Shown: positions 35,112-44,801 of the stretch, piece by piece
Layout: the number at the start of each line of letters is the position of its first letter
How positions within the stretch are numbered: the stretch's first letter is position 1
Origin: Natronococcus sp. A-GB7
GTDB taxonomy: Archaea > Halobacteriota > Halobacteria > Halobacteriales > Natrialbaceae
Direction: 5' to 3'
DNA: 64,000 bases
Assembly (NCBI RefSeq): GCF_029688865.1
Contig: NZ_JARUKV010000014.1
Span: 1-64,000 of the forward strand
Program-made: the position numbers and the translations under genes
The notes under the pieces: generated by a model
The model's database searches: none
What the model saw: only the letters and a program-made list of their open reading frames with translations
Told to the model about the DNA's origin: nothing

Positions 35112-36014
35112 CGGCTCCGTTTCCTTTTGTTGCACTCGAGTACGGTACACAGTCCATCGCTCGAGACGTGTTGCGTTCTCCGGATGCGCCTCGTGCGTCT
35201 CACGTGCAGACGTGTACGGAGTCAGGCTCCGCTCTGTCGGTATCAGTTGTAGGATGCAGAGCGCTCATGAGAGCGCTCTCACGGACGCTCGAGCACGAAC
35301 TGGACGACGGTCTCCATCAGACGCGACCGCAGTCGGTCGCAAGTGAGGTGACGAGAGAGCGTCTCCAGATCGGAACGGCGCCAGGGATGTCGAGATCCGA
35401 ATCGGGCTGCGAGTTCTCGAGCAGCCCACCACATGCATCGAGCGGGGTCGAGGACAGATCGGCTCGCATCTCGGCGAGAAGCTGCTGTCGCACCGAGACG
35501 GGCGCGTGAACAACGCCAGTCCGAGTAACGAGCCAGAACGTTCGAGGTTGTCGAACGGCGACGAGCCGCGATCCTCGCCGTCTACAGGTGGAGACTGGCC
35601 GAGTGCGTTGAGTCGTCCGGACGCCCCCGGTCTTCCGTGACCTGAGTGGAGTGCCGATCCGGGAAGTCCGCGAACCCGTCGGCCTCGTTTGGTGATGGGG
35701 AACCGCCGACATCTCGATCCACTCGACCTCGAGGCAGTTTAATGTGCAGACTCAGCTGCCCCTGGAGGTCGGCACGGAGAGCTCGACGAGCAATCGCGTC
35801 TCGAGTGGGGGGCTCGACGGACTGCCGATCGATGGGAGGCATCGAAACGAGTTACGTGCCACCCACATTCGACCAGGAGTGCAATGATTTGTGGCGGCCA
35901 CTACGGGACAGCGATCGACGACCCGGCAAGAATCGTCCGCGCGGCGGTGTTGGTCGAGTTCGAGAGAGCCGACGCTGGCCGAATGTGGCGTCGAGAGAGA
36001 AGTTTGGAAATCAG
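35112..36014. other. 900-bp region without a recognised gene
   Basis: No convincing intact gene was found between secY and the cox4 stop. An inverted repeat AGAGCGCTC-ATGA-GAGCGCTCT lies at 35258-35279. On the minus strand, about 35330-35520 reads as a moderately gene-like frame (VSVRQQLLAEMRADLSSTPL, then PDSDLDIPGAVPIWRRSL), and 35640-35840 holds another (PPTRDAIARRALRADLQGQL), in a different frame. These could be remnants of one decayed gene. Confidence 0.4.
35120..35130 (+). terminator. T-rich terminator candidate after secY
   Basis: TTTCCTTTTGT begins 9 bp after the secY stop codon. Archaeal RNA polymerase terminates at U-rich tracts without needing a hairpin, so this is the likely end of the ribosomal transcript. 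A second structure, the 9-bp palindrome at 35258-35279, lies further on. Confidence 0.5.
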
Positions 36015-36281
36015 TTACTGGATCGAGTAGCCCGCGGCGATGGTCAGCAGGAAGACCATGAACACGGCGATCCCCATCATGTAGGTGATCGCGCGGGGCT
36101 CCTCGATCAGGTGCTGATAGTAGGCGGCGATCAGCAACACCTTGATTACGGCTAGGATGATCGTCCCGCCGATCGCAGCGGCCTCAGGGAATATTTCGGG
36201 GAACTGAAAGAACACGAACTTTCCGGTACCCAACACCAGCAGTACGACGTAAATGAGGGTGTACGTGCGAACGTCGGCCAT
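36015..36281 (-). CDS. Cytochrome c oxidase subunit IV-type protein
   Basis: This 88-residue protein has three membrane helices (about residues 5-24, 35-54, 65-86). The pattern VRTYTLIYVVLLVLGTGKF, IILAVIKVLLIAAYYQHL and a final MGIAVFMVFLLTIAAGY is that of the prokaryotic COX4 family, a small subunit of heme-copper oxidases. A TATA-like GGTATAAGT (minus strand, 36306-36314) lies about 25-30 bp upstream. It is separated from the catalytic cox genes by 525 bp but has the same direction. Confidence 0.85.
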   Translation of the reverse strand: MADVRTYTLIYVVLLVLGTGKFVFFQFPEIFPEAAAIGGTIILAVIKVLLIAAYYQHLIEEPRAITYMMGIAVFMVFLLTIAAGYSIQ

Positions 36282-36806
36282 TGGTGAGCAATGAGTGTGT
36301 GGGCCACTTATACCTTCCTCATGCGGGCGATGGAGGGCGAACTCGAGGCGGACGAGGCGATCACGTTCGGTCGATTCGCCCGTCTCGGGCCGGACACGAA
36401 CGCGACGACGAAAGCGTCGATTCCGCCGCGTGAGAGCGACGAGATCCGACGGAAATTCTGCTCCACAAGCCGGCGACGCTGATGGGCTAAGGGCGAGGTC
36501 CCGGAGATACCGGTTTCTCGACACCCACTCCGGGTCGGTGCTCCGAACCGGGAGCAATCGCAGCGGAGCCGTCCCGAGAGGACGACGTGGCGGAGCCGGT
36601 GGGCGAGCCGATGGCTGAGATCGGCACACACTACGAGCGATCGGCGGCTCGAGCGAAGCGTCCGCGGCCGGTATCGCGGAGCCCGAACGACCCCGTTGCC
36701 CGGTACGTCCGGGACGAAACGAGCGGCGGTCGCGGGGCTCACGCGGGTAGTGAGCGGTTCAAAAAACGGATCGCGTTCTCGAGAGGGTCGATGTAGCGGC
36801 GAACCG
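36282..36806. other. Intergenic region between cox4 and coxA-coxC
   Basis: These 525 bp carry the cox4 promoter near 36306. Remaining open frames are Arg/Ser-rich shadows without recognisable domains. No repeat or RNA gene was seen. Confidence 0.4.
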
Positions 36807-39290
36807 CTACATCAGGTAGAACAGCGGGAAGAGGATGACCCAGACGATGTCGACGAAGTGCCAGTAGAGTCCGAAGAACTCCACCGGACGGTGATCCTCG
36901 AGGTAGGCGTCGATCGACCAGATGCGGTAGATCATGAAGATGGCGATCAGCAGCCCGAGGATCACGTGCAGGGCGTGTAGCCCGGTCGTGACGAAGTAGA
37001 TGGAGTGCTCGATGCTGGTCCACCAGTACTCGTCGATCTGGAACTTGTAGGCGTACTCGTAGGCCTTCACGCCCATGAACGTGAGTCCCAGTGCGAGGGT
37101 CGCACCTAGCGTCGCGAGCAGTCCTCGCTTGTTCTTGCGTTCGGCCATCACCAGCGCGAGGATGACCGTGAAGCTCGAGGTCAGCAGGACGTAGGTGTTC
37201 AGCAGGCCGGGCCAGGAGGCGAACGGAATCGTCTCCCAGTTACCCCAGCCGGTGTGAAGGCGCATGAACACGAACGCGCCGATCGCGGCGCCGAAGACGA
37301 CGACGTCGGACGCGAGGAACACCCAGACGCCGAACTTCGTGTTGCCGACGCCCTCGAAGGGCCAGCGCTCGGCGATCTGCATCTCGGGGGCTTCGAACTG
37401 CTCGACGCCGAACTTGAATAGCGTGTACGCCATGATCGCCAGCCCGAGTGCCGTGATCACGGGGTATATGATGTTCGGCTCGGCTGCCGTCCCAGAGAGA
37501 CCCTCGGGCGGAGCAGCGGTTCCCTCGGCGAACTCGACCACGTACGGCGTCAGACCCGAGAGACCGAGGAAGAACGTGAACAGACCAGCACCGATGCCGA
37601 GCGGCCAGATGCTGGCGTGGTCGGCGTGTTCCTCCTCGTGGGTTGCCTCGGTCTTGGCGACCGTTCCCTGTCCGTATTCGGCGCCACCGTCGGGGACGGC
37701 CTTCGAGTCCTCGACGAACTCGAGCGAGCCAGAGGCGTAGCTGGGACGGCCGTCCCAGTTCTCGAGCGGTGGGGGCGAGGGGATCGCCCACTCTGCCGTC
37801 CGGGAGAACTCCCAGGGGTTCTCGGGTGCTCGCGGGCCCGCGACGAGACTGTGTGCGAGCGTCGCGAAGACGAGCAACACGCCCGCGCCGAGAACGAACG
37901 CGCCGACGGTCGCGGCCTGGTGGTAGATCTCGATACCCTCTGCGAAGTGGAAGACACGTCGGGGCGTCTCCCAGGCGAGGAACATCGGGAAGTACAGCAG
38001 GTTGAAGCCGATGAAGTACACCGCGAAGCTGAGCTTACCCAGCGACTCGGAGTACATCTTCCCGGTGATCTTCGGCCACCAGTAGTAGAGGCCGCCGATC
38101 AGGGCAGTGACGCCCGAAACCATCACGTAGTGGAAGTGGGCGACGACCCAGTAGGTGCCGCGGAACTCGTAGTCGAGCACGACCGCACCCAGGAACACCC
38201 CGGTAATGCCGCCCAGGATGAACAGGACGAGCGCGCCGAGGCTAAAGAGGAACGGGGTCGTAAACCGCACCCGTCCCTTGACCATCGTGTAGATCAGCGC
38301 GAAGACCATCAGGTCGAACGGTAGTGAGATCCCGATGGTCGTCGCCATCATCAGCGTCTTGATCTCGAGGTTGATGGTCGTCAGGAACATGTGGTGCATC
38401 CAGACGAGGAACGACTGGACCGCGACGAGGACCATCGAGATGATGACCCACTTGCGGCCGACGAGTCGTCGTCCCGTAAACGTCTGGAACGTCTCGAACA
38501 TGATCCCCAGCGCGGGGAAGAAGACGATGTACACCTCCGGGTGTCCGAAGAACCAGAACAGGTGGGCCCACAGCAGACCCGACCCCTGATCGGTCGCGAA
38601 GTACTGGGTCAGGAACAGCCGGTCGATAGAGAGCAACAGCAGTGCGGCCAGCAGCGCCGCGAACGCGAACAGCATCATCCAGACGGTCAGCAGCCACGAC
38701 CACGTAAACAGCGGCATGTTCCACAGACCGAGTCCCTCCGCGCGCGAGCGGTGGATCGTCACGAGGAAGTTGACCGTCCCGATCGTGATCGAGAAGACGA
38801 ACAGCATCAACGCGAGGACCGTCGCGTTGCCACCGGTCGTCGCCTCGAGCGCCGGCGTGTACGTCGGCACGTTCAGCGGCGCGTACATCGTCCACCCGCC
38901 GGAGAACGAGCCACCCTGGAAGAACGAAATCCCGAGGAGGATCCCCGAGAACAGGTAGAACCAGTAGCTCAGAGCGTTCAGGCGCGGGAACGCGAGGTCC
39001 TTCGCCCCGATCTGTAGCGGGACGAAGTAGTTCGCGAAGCCGGCTGCAAACGGCGAGAGGAACCAGAACACCATCAGCAGTCCGTGGACCGACACGGCCT
39101 GGTTGAACTGGCTGTCCGTCAGCAGTCCGGTTCCGCCGCTCTCCCAGAGATGCGCTCGGAACAGCAACGCCAGGACACCGCCGAGCACCAGGAAGAACAG
39201 GGCGGTTCCGAGATAGAGGATCCCGACGTCCTTGTGGTTGGTCGTGACGAACCAGCGCTTGACCGACGTCATCGGCGGGAGGTCACCCAT
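36807..39290 (-). CDS. coxAC: Cytochrome c oxidase, fused subunits I and III
   Basis: This 827-residue fusion has subunit I at residues 1-530 and subunit III from about 600 to 827. Heme and copper ligands of subunit I are intact: His69 (VHGLL), His250-Pro-Glu-Val-Tyr254, the His299-His300 pair, and His385/His387 (VVAHFHYV). The K-channel region KTLMMATTIGISLPFD is present. A linker of charged residues joins the domains. It reduces O2 to water and pumps protons in the cytoplasmic membrane. The start overlaps the coxB stop by one base. Confidence 0.93.
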   Translation of the reverse strand: MGDLPPMTSVKRWFVTTNHKDVGILYLGTALFFLVLGGVLALLFRAHLWESGGTGLLTDSQFNQAVSVHGLLMVFWFLSPFAAGFANYFVPLQIGAKDLAFPRLNALSYWFYLFSGILLGISFFQGGSFSGGWTMYAPLNVPTYTPALEATTGGNATVLALMLFVFSITIGTVNFLVTIHRSRAEGLGLWNMPLFTWSWLLTVWMMLFAFAALLAALLLLSIDRLFLTQYFATDQGSGLLWAHLFWFFGHPEVYIVFFPALGIMFETFQTFTGRRLVGRKWVIISMVLVAVQSFLVWMHHMFLTTINLEIKTLMMATTIGISLPFDLMVFALIYTMVKGRVRFTTPFLFSLGALVLFILGGITGVFLGAVVLDYEFRGTYWVVAHFHYVMVSGVTALIGGLYYWWPKITGKMYSESLGKLSFAVYFIGFNLLYFPMFLAWETPRRVFHFAEGIEIYHQAATVGAFVLGAGVLLVFATLAHSLVAGPRAPENPWEFSRTAEWAIPSPPPLENWDGRPSYASGSLEFVEDSKAVPDGGAEYGQGTVAKTEATHEEEHADHASIWPLGIGAGLFTFFLGLSGLTPYVVEFAEGTAAPPEGLSGTAAEPNIIYPVITALGLAIMAYTLFKFGVEQFEAPEMQIAERWPFEGVGNTKFGVWVFLASDVVVFGAAIGAFVFMRLHTGWGNWETIPFASWPGLLNTYVLLTSSFTVILALVMAERKNKRGLLATLGATLALGLTFMGVKAYEYAYKFQIDEYWWTSIEHSIYFVTTGLHALHVILGLLIAIFMIYRIWSIDAYLEDHRPVEFFGLYWHFVDIVWVILFPLFYLM

Positions 39291-40180
39291 CAGTCGTCAC
39301 CTCCGTCGTCTTCCTCGTCGTTCTCGTCCTCGGTCTCCTCTTCCTCATCGTCCTCGTCGTCACCGTTCTCGTCGTCGTCAGCCTCGTCATCACCGTTCTC
39401 TTCGTCGGCTTCGTCGTCACCGTTCTCTTCGTCGTTAGCCTCGTCGTCACCGTTTTCGTCCTCGGCTTCCTCGTCGTCGCCGTTCTCGTCATCGTCCGGC
39501 GCTTCGTCCTCAAGGAACTCCTCGAACTCCTCTTCCTCGACGACCTCGAGGGTGCCGTCCATCGCGGAGTGGCCGTCGCCACAGAGTTCGAAGCACTCGA
39601 TCGTGTGGGTGTCACCGGCCTCCTCGGCCATGAACCACGTTTCGTCGGTTTCACCGGGGATCGCGTCGGCTTTCACGCGTAGATCAGAGATCCCGAAGTT
39701 GTGCCAGACGTCCCCGCCGGTAACGCTGATCCAGACCGGCGTGTCCTCCGGAACGGTCATGGTATTGACCGTCTCGGCCCCGTTCTCGTACTCGAAGTAC
39801 CAGGCGAAGCCGTCACCCTCGACGTCGACCTCGATGGCGTCCTCCTGTGGGATGTCGTCACCCGGATCCTCGACGTACAACAGCATTCCGTACGTCCAGA
39901 TCACGAGCGAGATCACGACGATCGCGCTCAGGCCGAACGATAGGAACAGTTTCTTGCCGCCCTCTCCTCCTGTCGGTAACTCCCCAAGTACTGGCGTGTC
40001 GTCGTCGGACGTCTTCGCAGCGCCGTCGCGATACTTGTACGCGTTGTACAGCGTGTACGCAACGACAACGACACCGACGAGCGTTCCGAGTCCGAGAAAG
40101 ACCAGGAAGATCTGCTCGAAGACGTCGACGCGCGTTTGCACCTGCAGGGGAATTGTAGCTGTGCTGAAGATTGTGTTCAC
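39290..40180 (-). CDS. coxB: Cytochrome c oxidase subunit II with acidic repeat tail
   Basis: This 296-residue subunit II has two membrane helices (about 22-45 and 80-101) and an extracytoplasmic cupredoxin domain. The CuA ligands are complete: His160, Cys196, Cys200, His204 and Met207 (CFELCGDGHSAM). Residues about 215-296 are an almost purely Asp/Glu tail with imperfect ENGDDEA-type repeats. The start is a GTG at 40180 with a TATA-like box 16-24 bp upstream. It is the first gene of the coxB-coxAC pair. Confidence 0.92.
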   Translation of the reverse strand: MNTIFSTATIPLQVQTRVDVFEQIFLVFLGLGTLVGVVVVAYTLYNAYKYRDGAAKTSDDDTPVLGELPTGGEGGKKLFLSFGLSAIVVISLVIWTYGMLLYVEDPGDDIPQEDAIEVDVEGDGFAWYFEYENGAETVNTMTVPEDTPVWISVTGGDVWHNFGISDLRVKADAIPGETDETWFMAEEAGDTHTIECFELCGDGHSAMDGTLEVVEEEEFEEFLEDEAPDDDENGDDEEAEDENGDDEANDEENGDDEADEENGDDEADDDENGDDEDDEEEETEDENDEEDDGGDD

Positions 40181-40195
40181 CTCGTTTGAAGACCG

Positions 40196-40204
40196 CTTAT
40201 ATGT
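40196..40204 (-). promoter_or_regulatory. TATA-like box of coxB
   Basis: CATATAAGC on the minus strand ends about 16 bp before the GTG start, close to the distance expected for a leaderless or near-leaderless transcript. No Shine-Dalgarno sequence is present, in agreement. Confidence 0.5.
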
Positions 40205-40442
40205 CGGTCGATGGTTGCCGTGGGCACTTATCTATTTGGAAACGCACCCGGCGAATTCGCGTCACTGCGCGCTGTCGGGTGGGTATTGCCGACCTCGACC
40301 GACTCGCTCGACAGTTTCCGTGTCGATCCATCACGAGCCAGTTGGAGTGGGGAACCTTTTTTCTGTCGCTTGTGTCCCTCACTCATAGACAGGCATCTGA
40401 TAGGAGTGATCGAACGAGCGAACAGGTTCGGGCGAAGCGGGT

Positions 40443-42800
40443 TCAGTCCCGCCGTTCGCCCAGGACTCGCTCGCGAAGCGACCGCGAGCTCTCCTTCTCT
40501 GCGAGCAGAACCGGGACGTCGAGGTCGGTCGCCACGTCGAAGACGAGCGACCCTCGCACCAGCCGCGAGAGCACGCCGCGTCTGGTCGCCCCGAGGATCA
40601 CCAGCGAGTGGTCGGACGCCGCGCGCTCGATCGCCTCCCCGACGTCCCCGGAGTCGTCGACGATGTGGGTGGTTCCCTCGAGTCCCTGCTCGGCAGCCCA
40701 CTCCTCGAGGAAGGCTTCACCCTCCTCGCGCTCGTCGGGATCGTCGACGACGTGCAACAGGCTGATCTCACTGCCGTACTCCGCCTGGAGCGCGCGTGCG
40801 ACGGCGGCGCTGACCTCCGAACCGCTTCCGCCCGCCGTCGGAAGGAGGATCCGATCGGCCGTCACCTCCTCGCCGTCGAGGATGACGAAGTCACACGGCA
40901 GGTCGTGTGTGAGTTCGTCGAGTGGGCGCTCGACGCGGCCCTCGCCGACGGTCGATCGGCCCCAGCCCATGACGACGGTGTCGACGCCGTACGTGCCGGC
41001 AGCGTCGAACACCTCTTCGAAGGACCGGTGGGAGACGATCGTCTTCGTCTCGACGTCAGCGTCGAACGTCTCGGCCGACGCCTCCGCGTCGGCCAGCAGC
41101 CGCTCGGATTCGGCGCTGATCTGATCGATCTGCTCGGCGCCCTTCTGCAGGGGCGTCTGGTCGGGTACCTGAACGATGTGGGTCGCGAGGACGGACCCAC
41201 CCTTCGCTTGCGCGATGGCGCTACCGAGCGTGATCAGCGCCTGTTCGGTGCGCGGGTTCGCGATGGCGACCATGACGCGGGGCCCCGACTCGGCGTCCCC
41301 GATCGGTTTCACCGCGGTTGCCGCAGACACCGCCGGCTCGGGCATCTCGTCGGATCGGTCGAGGATATAGGAGGTGAGGATCCCCTCTCGGTCCGTCTCC
41401 GTTCGCGCGTAGAAGAAGTACCAGAGGATGGCGAAGACGACGAACAGACCACTGATCGCGGTCGCCACGTTGCCCATGAAGTAGATGAGCGCGAGCGAGA
41501 GGACGAAGCCCGCGATCGGAGTGAACGGGTAGAGCGGAACTTCGAACTCCGGATCGTACTCCGGGACGTCCGCCTCCCGAAACACGATCAGTGAGGCGTT
41601 GATCAGCGCGTAGACAACCAGGTGGAGAACGCTGGCGGCGCTCGCGAGGATCTCGACGGTTTCGCCGAGCGCGATGATGAAGACGATGATCATCAGCCCG
41701 GTCAGCGCGATCGATCGGTACGGCGTCGCGTAGTTGGGGTGGATCTCGTTGAGCCAGTCGGTGACGATCTTGTCCCGGCCCATCGCGAAGTTGATTCGGG
41801 CCGAGGCGAGGATCGAGGCGTTCGCGCTCGAGGCCGTCGCCAACAGCGCGGCGAGCGTGATCGAGGTGACGCCAATACCGAGAATCGGAATCTCGAAGCC
41901 GACGACGGCGAACTCGTAGTCGAAGACGGTTTCGGCTGCATAGGACATCGGCGCGTTCTCGGCCTGGTCGAGGAAGAACTCGCTGTGAGGGATCAGCCCC
42001 ATCAGGAGGCCCACGAGGATCGTGTAGATGCCCATCACGATCACGACGCTGCCGACGATCGCGATCGGAAGGTTCCGACCGGGATTCTTCAGTTCCTCCC
42101 CGATCGTCGCGATCTTCGCGTAGCCCAGATAGGAGACGAACACGAGCGCGGCGCCCGGAAGGATTGCGCCCGTTCCCTCGGGAGCCAGTCCGCCTTCGGC
42201 GGTGACCGTCGCCCAGTCGAACGAGAAGAAGCCGGCGACCGCGAAGATCGTCAGGATCCCGAGCAGAATCGTGACGATGACGGTCTGAATACTACCGGTT
42301 TCCTTGGCGCCGATGTAGTTGACGCCGACGAAGACCGCACCCGCGATGATTGCGCCGATCTGGATCTCGTTTAACGTAAACGGACCGAGCGCGATCGTCG
42401 GCAACAGCGAAACGGTCCCGAGAACGGGAAGCGAGACGACGGTGCCGTCCAACAGATCCGCGAGGTAGCCACCGAAGCCGATCGAGTAGAACGCGCTGGC
42501 GAAGGCGAGCCCGATCCAGTCACCCATTCCCGATATCGAGCCGAACAGCGGCCCGAGCGCGCGGTTGATGTAGTAGTAGGCGCCGCCGGCTTTCGGCATC
42601 GCCGTCCCGAGTTCGCTCACCGAGAGGGCGTTGATCAGCGCGATCATTCCACCGATAATAAACGAGAGGACGACGGCGGGTCCGGCCTCCTGGGCGGCGA
42701 TCCCCGGCAGGACGAAGATCCCCGCACCGATCATCGTCCCGATACCGATCGTCAGCGCCGAGAGCAGCCCGAGGTCCTTCGCGAGTTCCTCGTCACTCAT
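40443..42800 (-). CDS. APC-superfamily permease with two USP domains
   Basis: This 785-residue protein couples an amino-acid/polyamine permease to cytosolic stress-protein domains. Twelve hydrophobic segments span about residues 10-470 (GTMIGAGIFVLPGIAAQEAG is the APC helix 1 signature). Two USP-like domains follow: about 508-645, whose glycine motif (GWGRSTVGEGRVERP) is degenerate, and about 650-775, whose motif (GATRRGVLSRLVRGSLV) is intact and should bind ATP. The second domain probably regulates transport. ATG at 42800 is preceded by a good GGAGG Shine-Dalgarno sequence and overlaps a 22-codon ORF. Confidence 0.85.
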   Translation of the reverse strand: MSDEELAKDLGLLSALTIGIGTMIGAGIFVLPGIAAQEAGPAVVLSFIIGGMIALINALSVSELGTAMPKAGGAYYYINRALGPLFGSISGMGDWIGLAFASAFYSIGFGGYLADLLDGTVVSLPVLGTVSLLPTIALGPFTLNEIQIGAIIAGAVFVGVNYIGAKETGSIQTVIVTILLGILTIFAVAGFFSFDWATVTAEGGLAPEGTGAILPGAALVFVSYLGYAKIATIGEELKNPGRNLPIAIVGSVVIVMGIYTILVGLLMGLIPHSEFFLDQAENAPMSYAAETVFDYEFAVVGFEIPILGIGVTSITLAALLATASSANASILASARINFAMGRDKIVTDWLNEIHPNYATPYRSIALTGLMIIVFIIALGETVEILASAASVLHLVVYALINASLIVFREADVPEYDPEFEVPLYPFTPIAGFVLSLALIYFMGNVATAISGLFVVFAILWYFFYARTETDREGILTSYILDRSDEMPEPAVSAATAVKPIGDAESGPRVMVAIANPRTEQALITLGSAIAQAKGGSVLATHIVQVPDQTPLQKGAEQIDQISAESERLLADAEASAETFDADVETKTIVSHRSFEEVFDAAGTYGVDTVVMGWGRSTVGEGRVERPLDELTHDLPCDFVILDGEEVTADRILLPTAGGSGSEVSAAVARALQAEYGSEISLLHVVDDPDEREEGEAFLEEWAAEQGLEGTTHIVDDSGDVGEAIERAASDHSLVILGATRRGVLSRLVRGSLVFDVATDLDVPVLLAEKESSRSLRERVLGERRD

Positions 42801-42865
42801 TCGTTTTCCTCCATCGGTTCGAGCTGCGCGAACTGCGGGGCGTCGTGGGCTCGGATAGTCGACAT
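42797..42865 (-). CDS. Possible 22-residue leader ORF
   Basis: An ATG-initiated frame (MSTIRAHDAPQF, ending MEENE) stops with TGA inside the permease start codon (ATGA overlap). The permease Shine-Dalgarno sequence lies within it. The overlap suggests translational coupling, but so short a frame can arise by chance. The peptide is hydrophilic, with no membrane segment. Confidence 0.35.
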   Translation of the reverse strand: MSTIRAHDAPQFAQLEPMEENE

Positions 42866-43182
42866 CGAGTTCGTTGCCGCATTTAGGTCACCTCGATCGG
42901 CTGTCGGCTCTGCACGTAGCTCCGCTCGTGGAGAGACGGGTATCTAGACGTACCGAACGAGAGATGCATGTCCGTGTGAAACTACCTGAGCAATATAAAT
43001 GGGCCGAAATCGGACTGCGCGCGCCGATGGTGTGCCGAATCTACGCGGCGACAGCGGCTGACAACGCCGTCTCGAGGCGGCGAAGGAGTCAAATTATCCC
43101 TCGACGTCGACCGACGATGTCGAGGCCATCGAAGCGAACGCTGCTTCGTGAGGAACGATTTCGGCTGTCGGTCGGCACACTC
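42866..43182. other. Intergenic region between permease and trkA
   Basis: These 317 bp lie upstream of the permease and its leader ORF and downstream of trkA. A/T-rich AATATAAATGG near 42992-43002 is the best promoter candidate in either direction. No gene or repeat was recognised. Confidence 0.4.
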
Positions 43183-44517
43183 TTACAGCATCTCGAGGAC
43201 GCGATCGAGAACCGTCGCGTCGACGAAGAGGACGACGTGATCCCCAGGTTCGACGACGGTCGTTCCTCGCGGGGTGATCAGCTCGCCCCGTCTCGAGATC
43301 GCACCGATCACGACGCCGTCAGGGAACTCGGCGGCCGCCTCGGCGATCGGGCGTCCGGTGAGGGCGCTGTCCTCGCTGACCTCGACCTCGATAACTTCGG
43401 CGCGATCGTGTTCGACCATCGCGATCTTCTCGGTGTGACCCGCGTGCGTGAATCGAATAATCTCCTCGGAGGTCTCCTCGCGGGGGTTGATCGCGACGTC
43501 GATGCCGACCTGTTCGAAGAGTTCGGCGTACTGGAGGTTCTCGATCACCGCGATCGTCCGATCGACCCCGAGACGCTTGGCCAGTAGCGAGACGAGGAGG
43601 TTCTTTTCGTCGCCGTCCAGTGCCGCCACGACGAGATCGGCCTCGTCGATGTGTTCTCTGACGAGAAAGTCGGTGTCGGTGGCGTCGCTTTCCATCACCA
43701 TCGTGTTCGGCAGCGCCTCTGCGACCTCCCGGGCACGGTCGTGGTCTTGCTCGATCAGGCGGGGTTCGTAGCCGTGATCCTCGAACTCGCGGGCGGTCTG
43801 GAAACCGATCTCGCTGGCGCCGATGATGACGATCTCCCTGTTCTCGCTGTGACCGGGCGTCGTGATATCCGAAGCGAACCCCTTCACCGAGTCGGGGCTC
43901 CCGATAACGACGACCCGATCGCCGGAGTGGATGATCGACTCCCCGGTCGCGACGATCATCTCACCCTCCCGGAAGATCGCGGCGAACGTCATCGAGTCGT
44001 AACAGTCCGCCTCCTGGATGGAGAGATCGGCGACGGGGCTGTCCGGGCCGATCTCGAACTCCGCCATGCGGACGAGCCCGCCCGCGAACATGTTGACGTC
44101 CTGGGCCGCCGGCAGCCCGGAGATACGGAAGATCGTCTGGGCGGCAAGCAGGTCCGTACAGACCATGAAATCGACGCCGAACGCCCCCTGGGTTCCCTGC
44201 CAGGTTTCCAGCAGCGTCCGCCGTCGTACGCGGGCGATGGTGAACGCGTCGCTTTCGGTCTTGGCGGCGCCACAGATCACGACGTTCGACTCGTCGTTGT
44301 CGGTGGAGGCGATCACGAGATCGGCCTCCTCGATCCCGGCCTCCCGAAGCGTCGCGATCTCGGTGCCGTTGCCCTGGATCGCGAGGACGTCCATCGAATA
44401 GGTGAGGTCCTCGACGATCTCCTCGTCCCGGTCGATGACGACGACGTCGTGGGCTTCCTGGAGGTTCCCCGCGATCGACTGTCCAACCTCGCCGGCACCG
44501 ACAATGATCACGTGCAC
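43183..44517 (-). CDS. trkA: Trk potassium uptake regulatory protein TrkA
   Basis: This 444-residue cytoplasmic protein is the NAD-binding regulatory subunit of Trk K+ channels. It has two RCK units: Rossmann loop 1 IIVGAGEVGQSIA, with acidic ribose ligand DRDEE, and loop 2 IVIIGASEIGFQTA, plus two TrkA-C domains (about 140-215 and 370-444). No trkH membrane subunit is adjacent. The GTG at 44517 gives the canonical (M)HVIIVGAG start with an AGGTGG Shine-Dalgarno sequence just upstream; a GTG at 44526 is the alternative. Confidence 0.9.
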   Translation of the reverse strand: MHVIIVGAGEVGQSIAGNLQEAHDVVVIDRDEEIVEDLTYSMDVLAIQGNGTEIATLREAGIEEADLVIASTDNDESNVVICGAAKTESDAFTIARVRRRTLLETWQGTQGAFGVDFMVCTDLLAAQTIFRISGLPAAQDVNMFAGGLVRMAEFEIGPDSPVADLSIQEADCYDSMTFAAIFREGEMIVATGESIIHSGDRVVVIGSPDSVKGFASDITTPGHSENREIVIIGASEIGFQTAREFEDHGYEPRLIEQDHDRAREVAEALPNTMVMESDATDTDFLVREHIDEADLVVAALDGDEKNLLVSLLAKRLGVDRTIAVIENLQYAELFEQVGIDVAINPREETSEEIIRFTHAGHTEKIAMVEHDRAEVIEVEVSEDSALTGRPIAEAAAEFPDGVVIGAISRRGELITPRGTTVVEPGDHVVLFVDATVLDRVLEML

Positions 44518-44801
44518 GCTGACCACCTGCCGGTCGCGTGCAGGAGACCGATGTTCTCGAGACGAGACGACGATCGACAGCGCGAAGATTTGGCAGACGT
44601 CATACCTAACAATGTGAGGACCCCGCCTGCAGCGGCAGACGTCGGACCTCTAGACCGGAGCGATCCGATTCCGTGTATACCGTATCCTCTATTTTCGGCC
44701 GCGATAAATCCAGCGACTGGACGAACCGAACGGCTTTCGACCACTCTCGCCAGTCCGGATTCGGCGACAGGTTCTATACCCGATAGCTCCTCTTCTCTCG
44801 T

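Noticed and set aside
39301-39520. Intergenic minisatellite or CRISPR-like repeat
   Set aside because: The repeat is in frame inside coxB and encodes its acidic tail.
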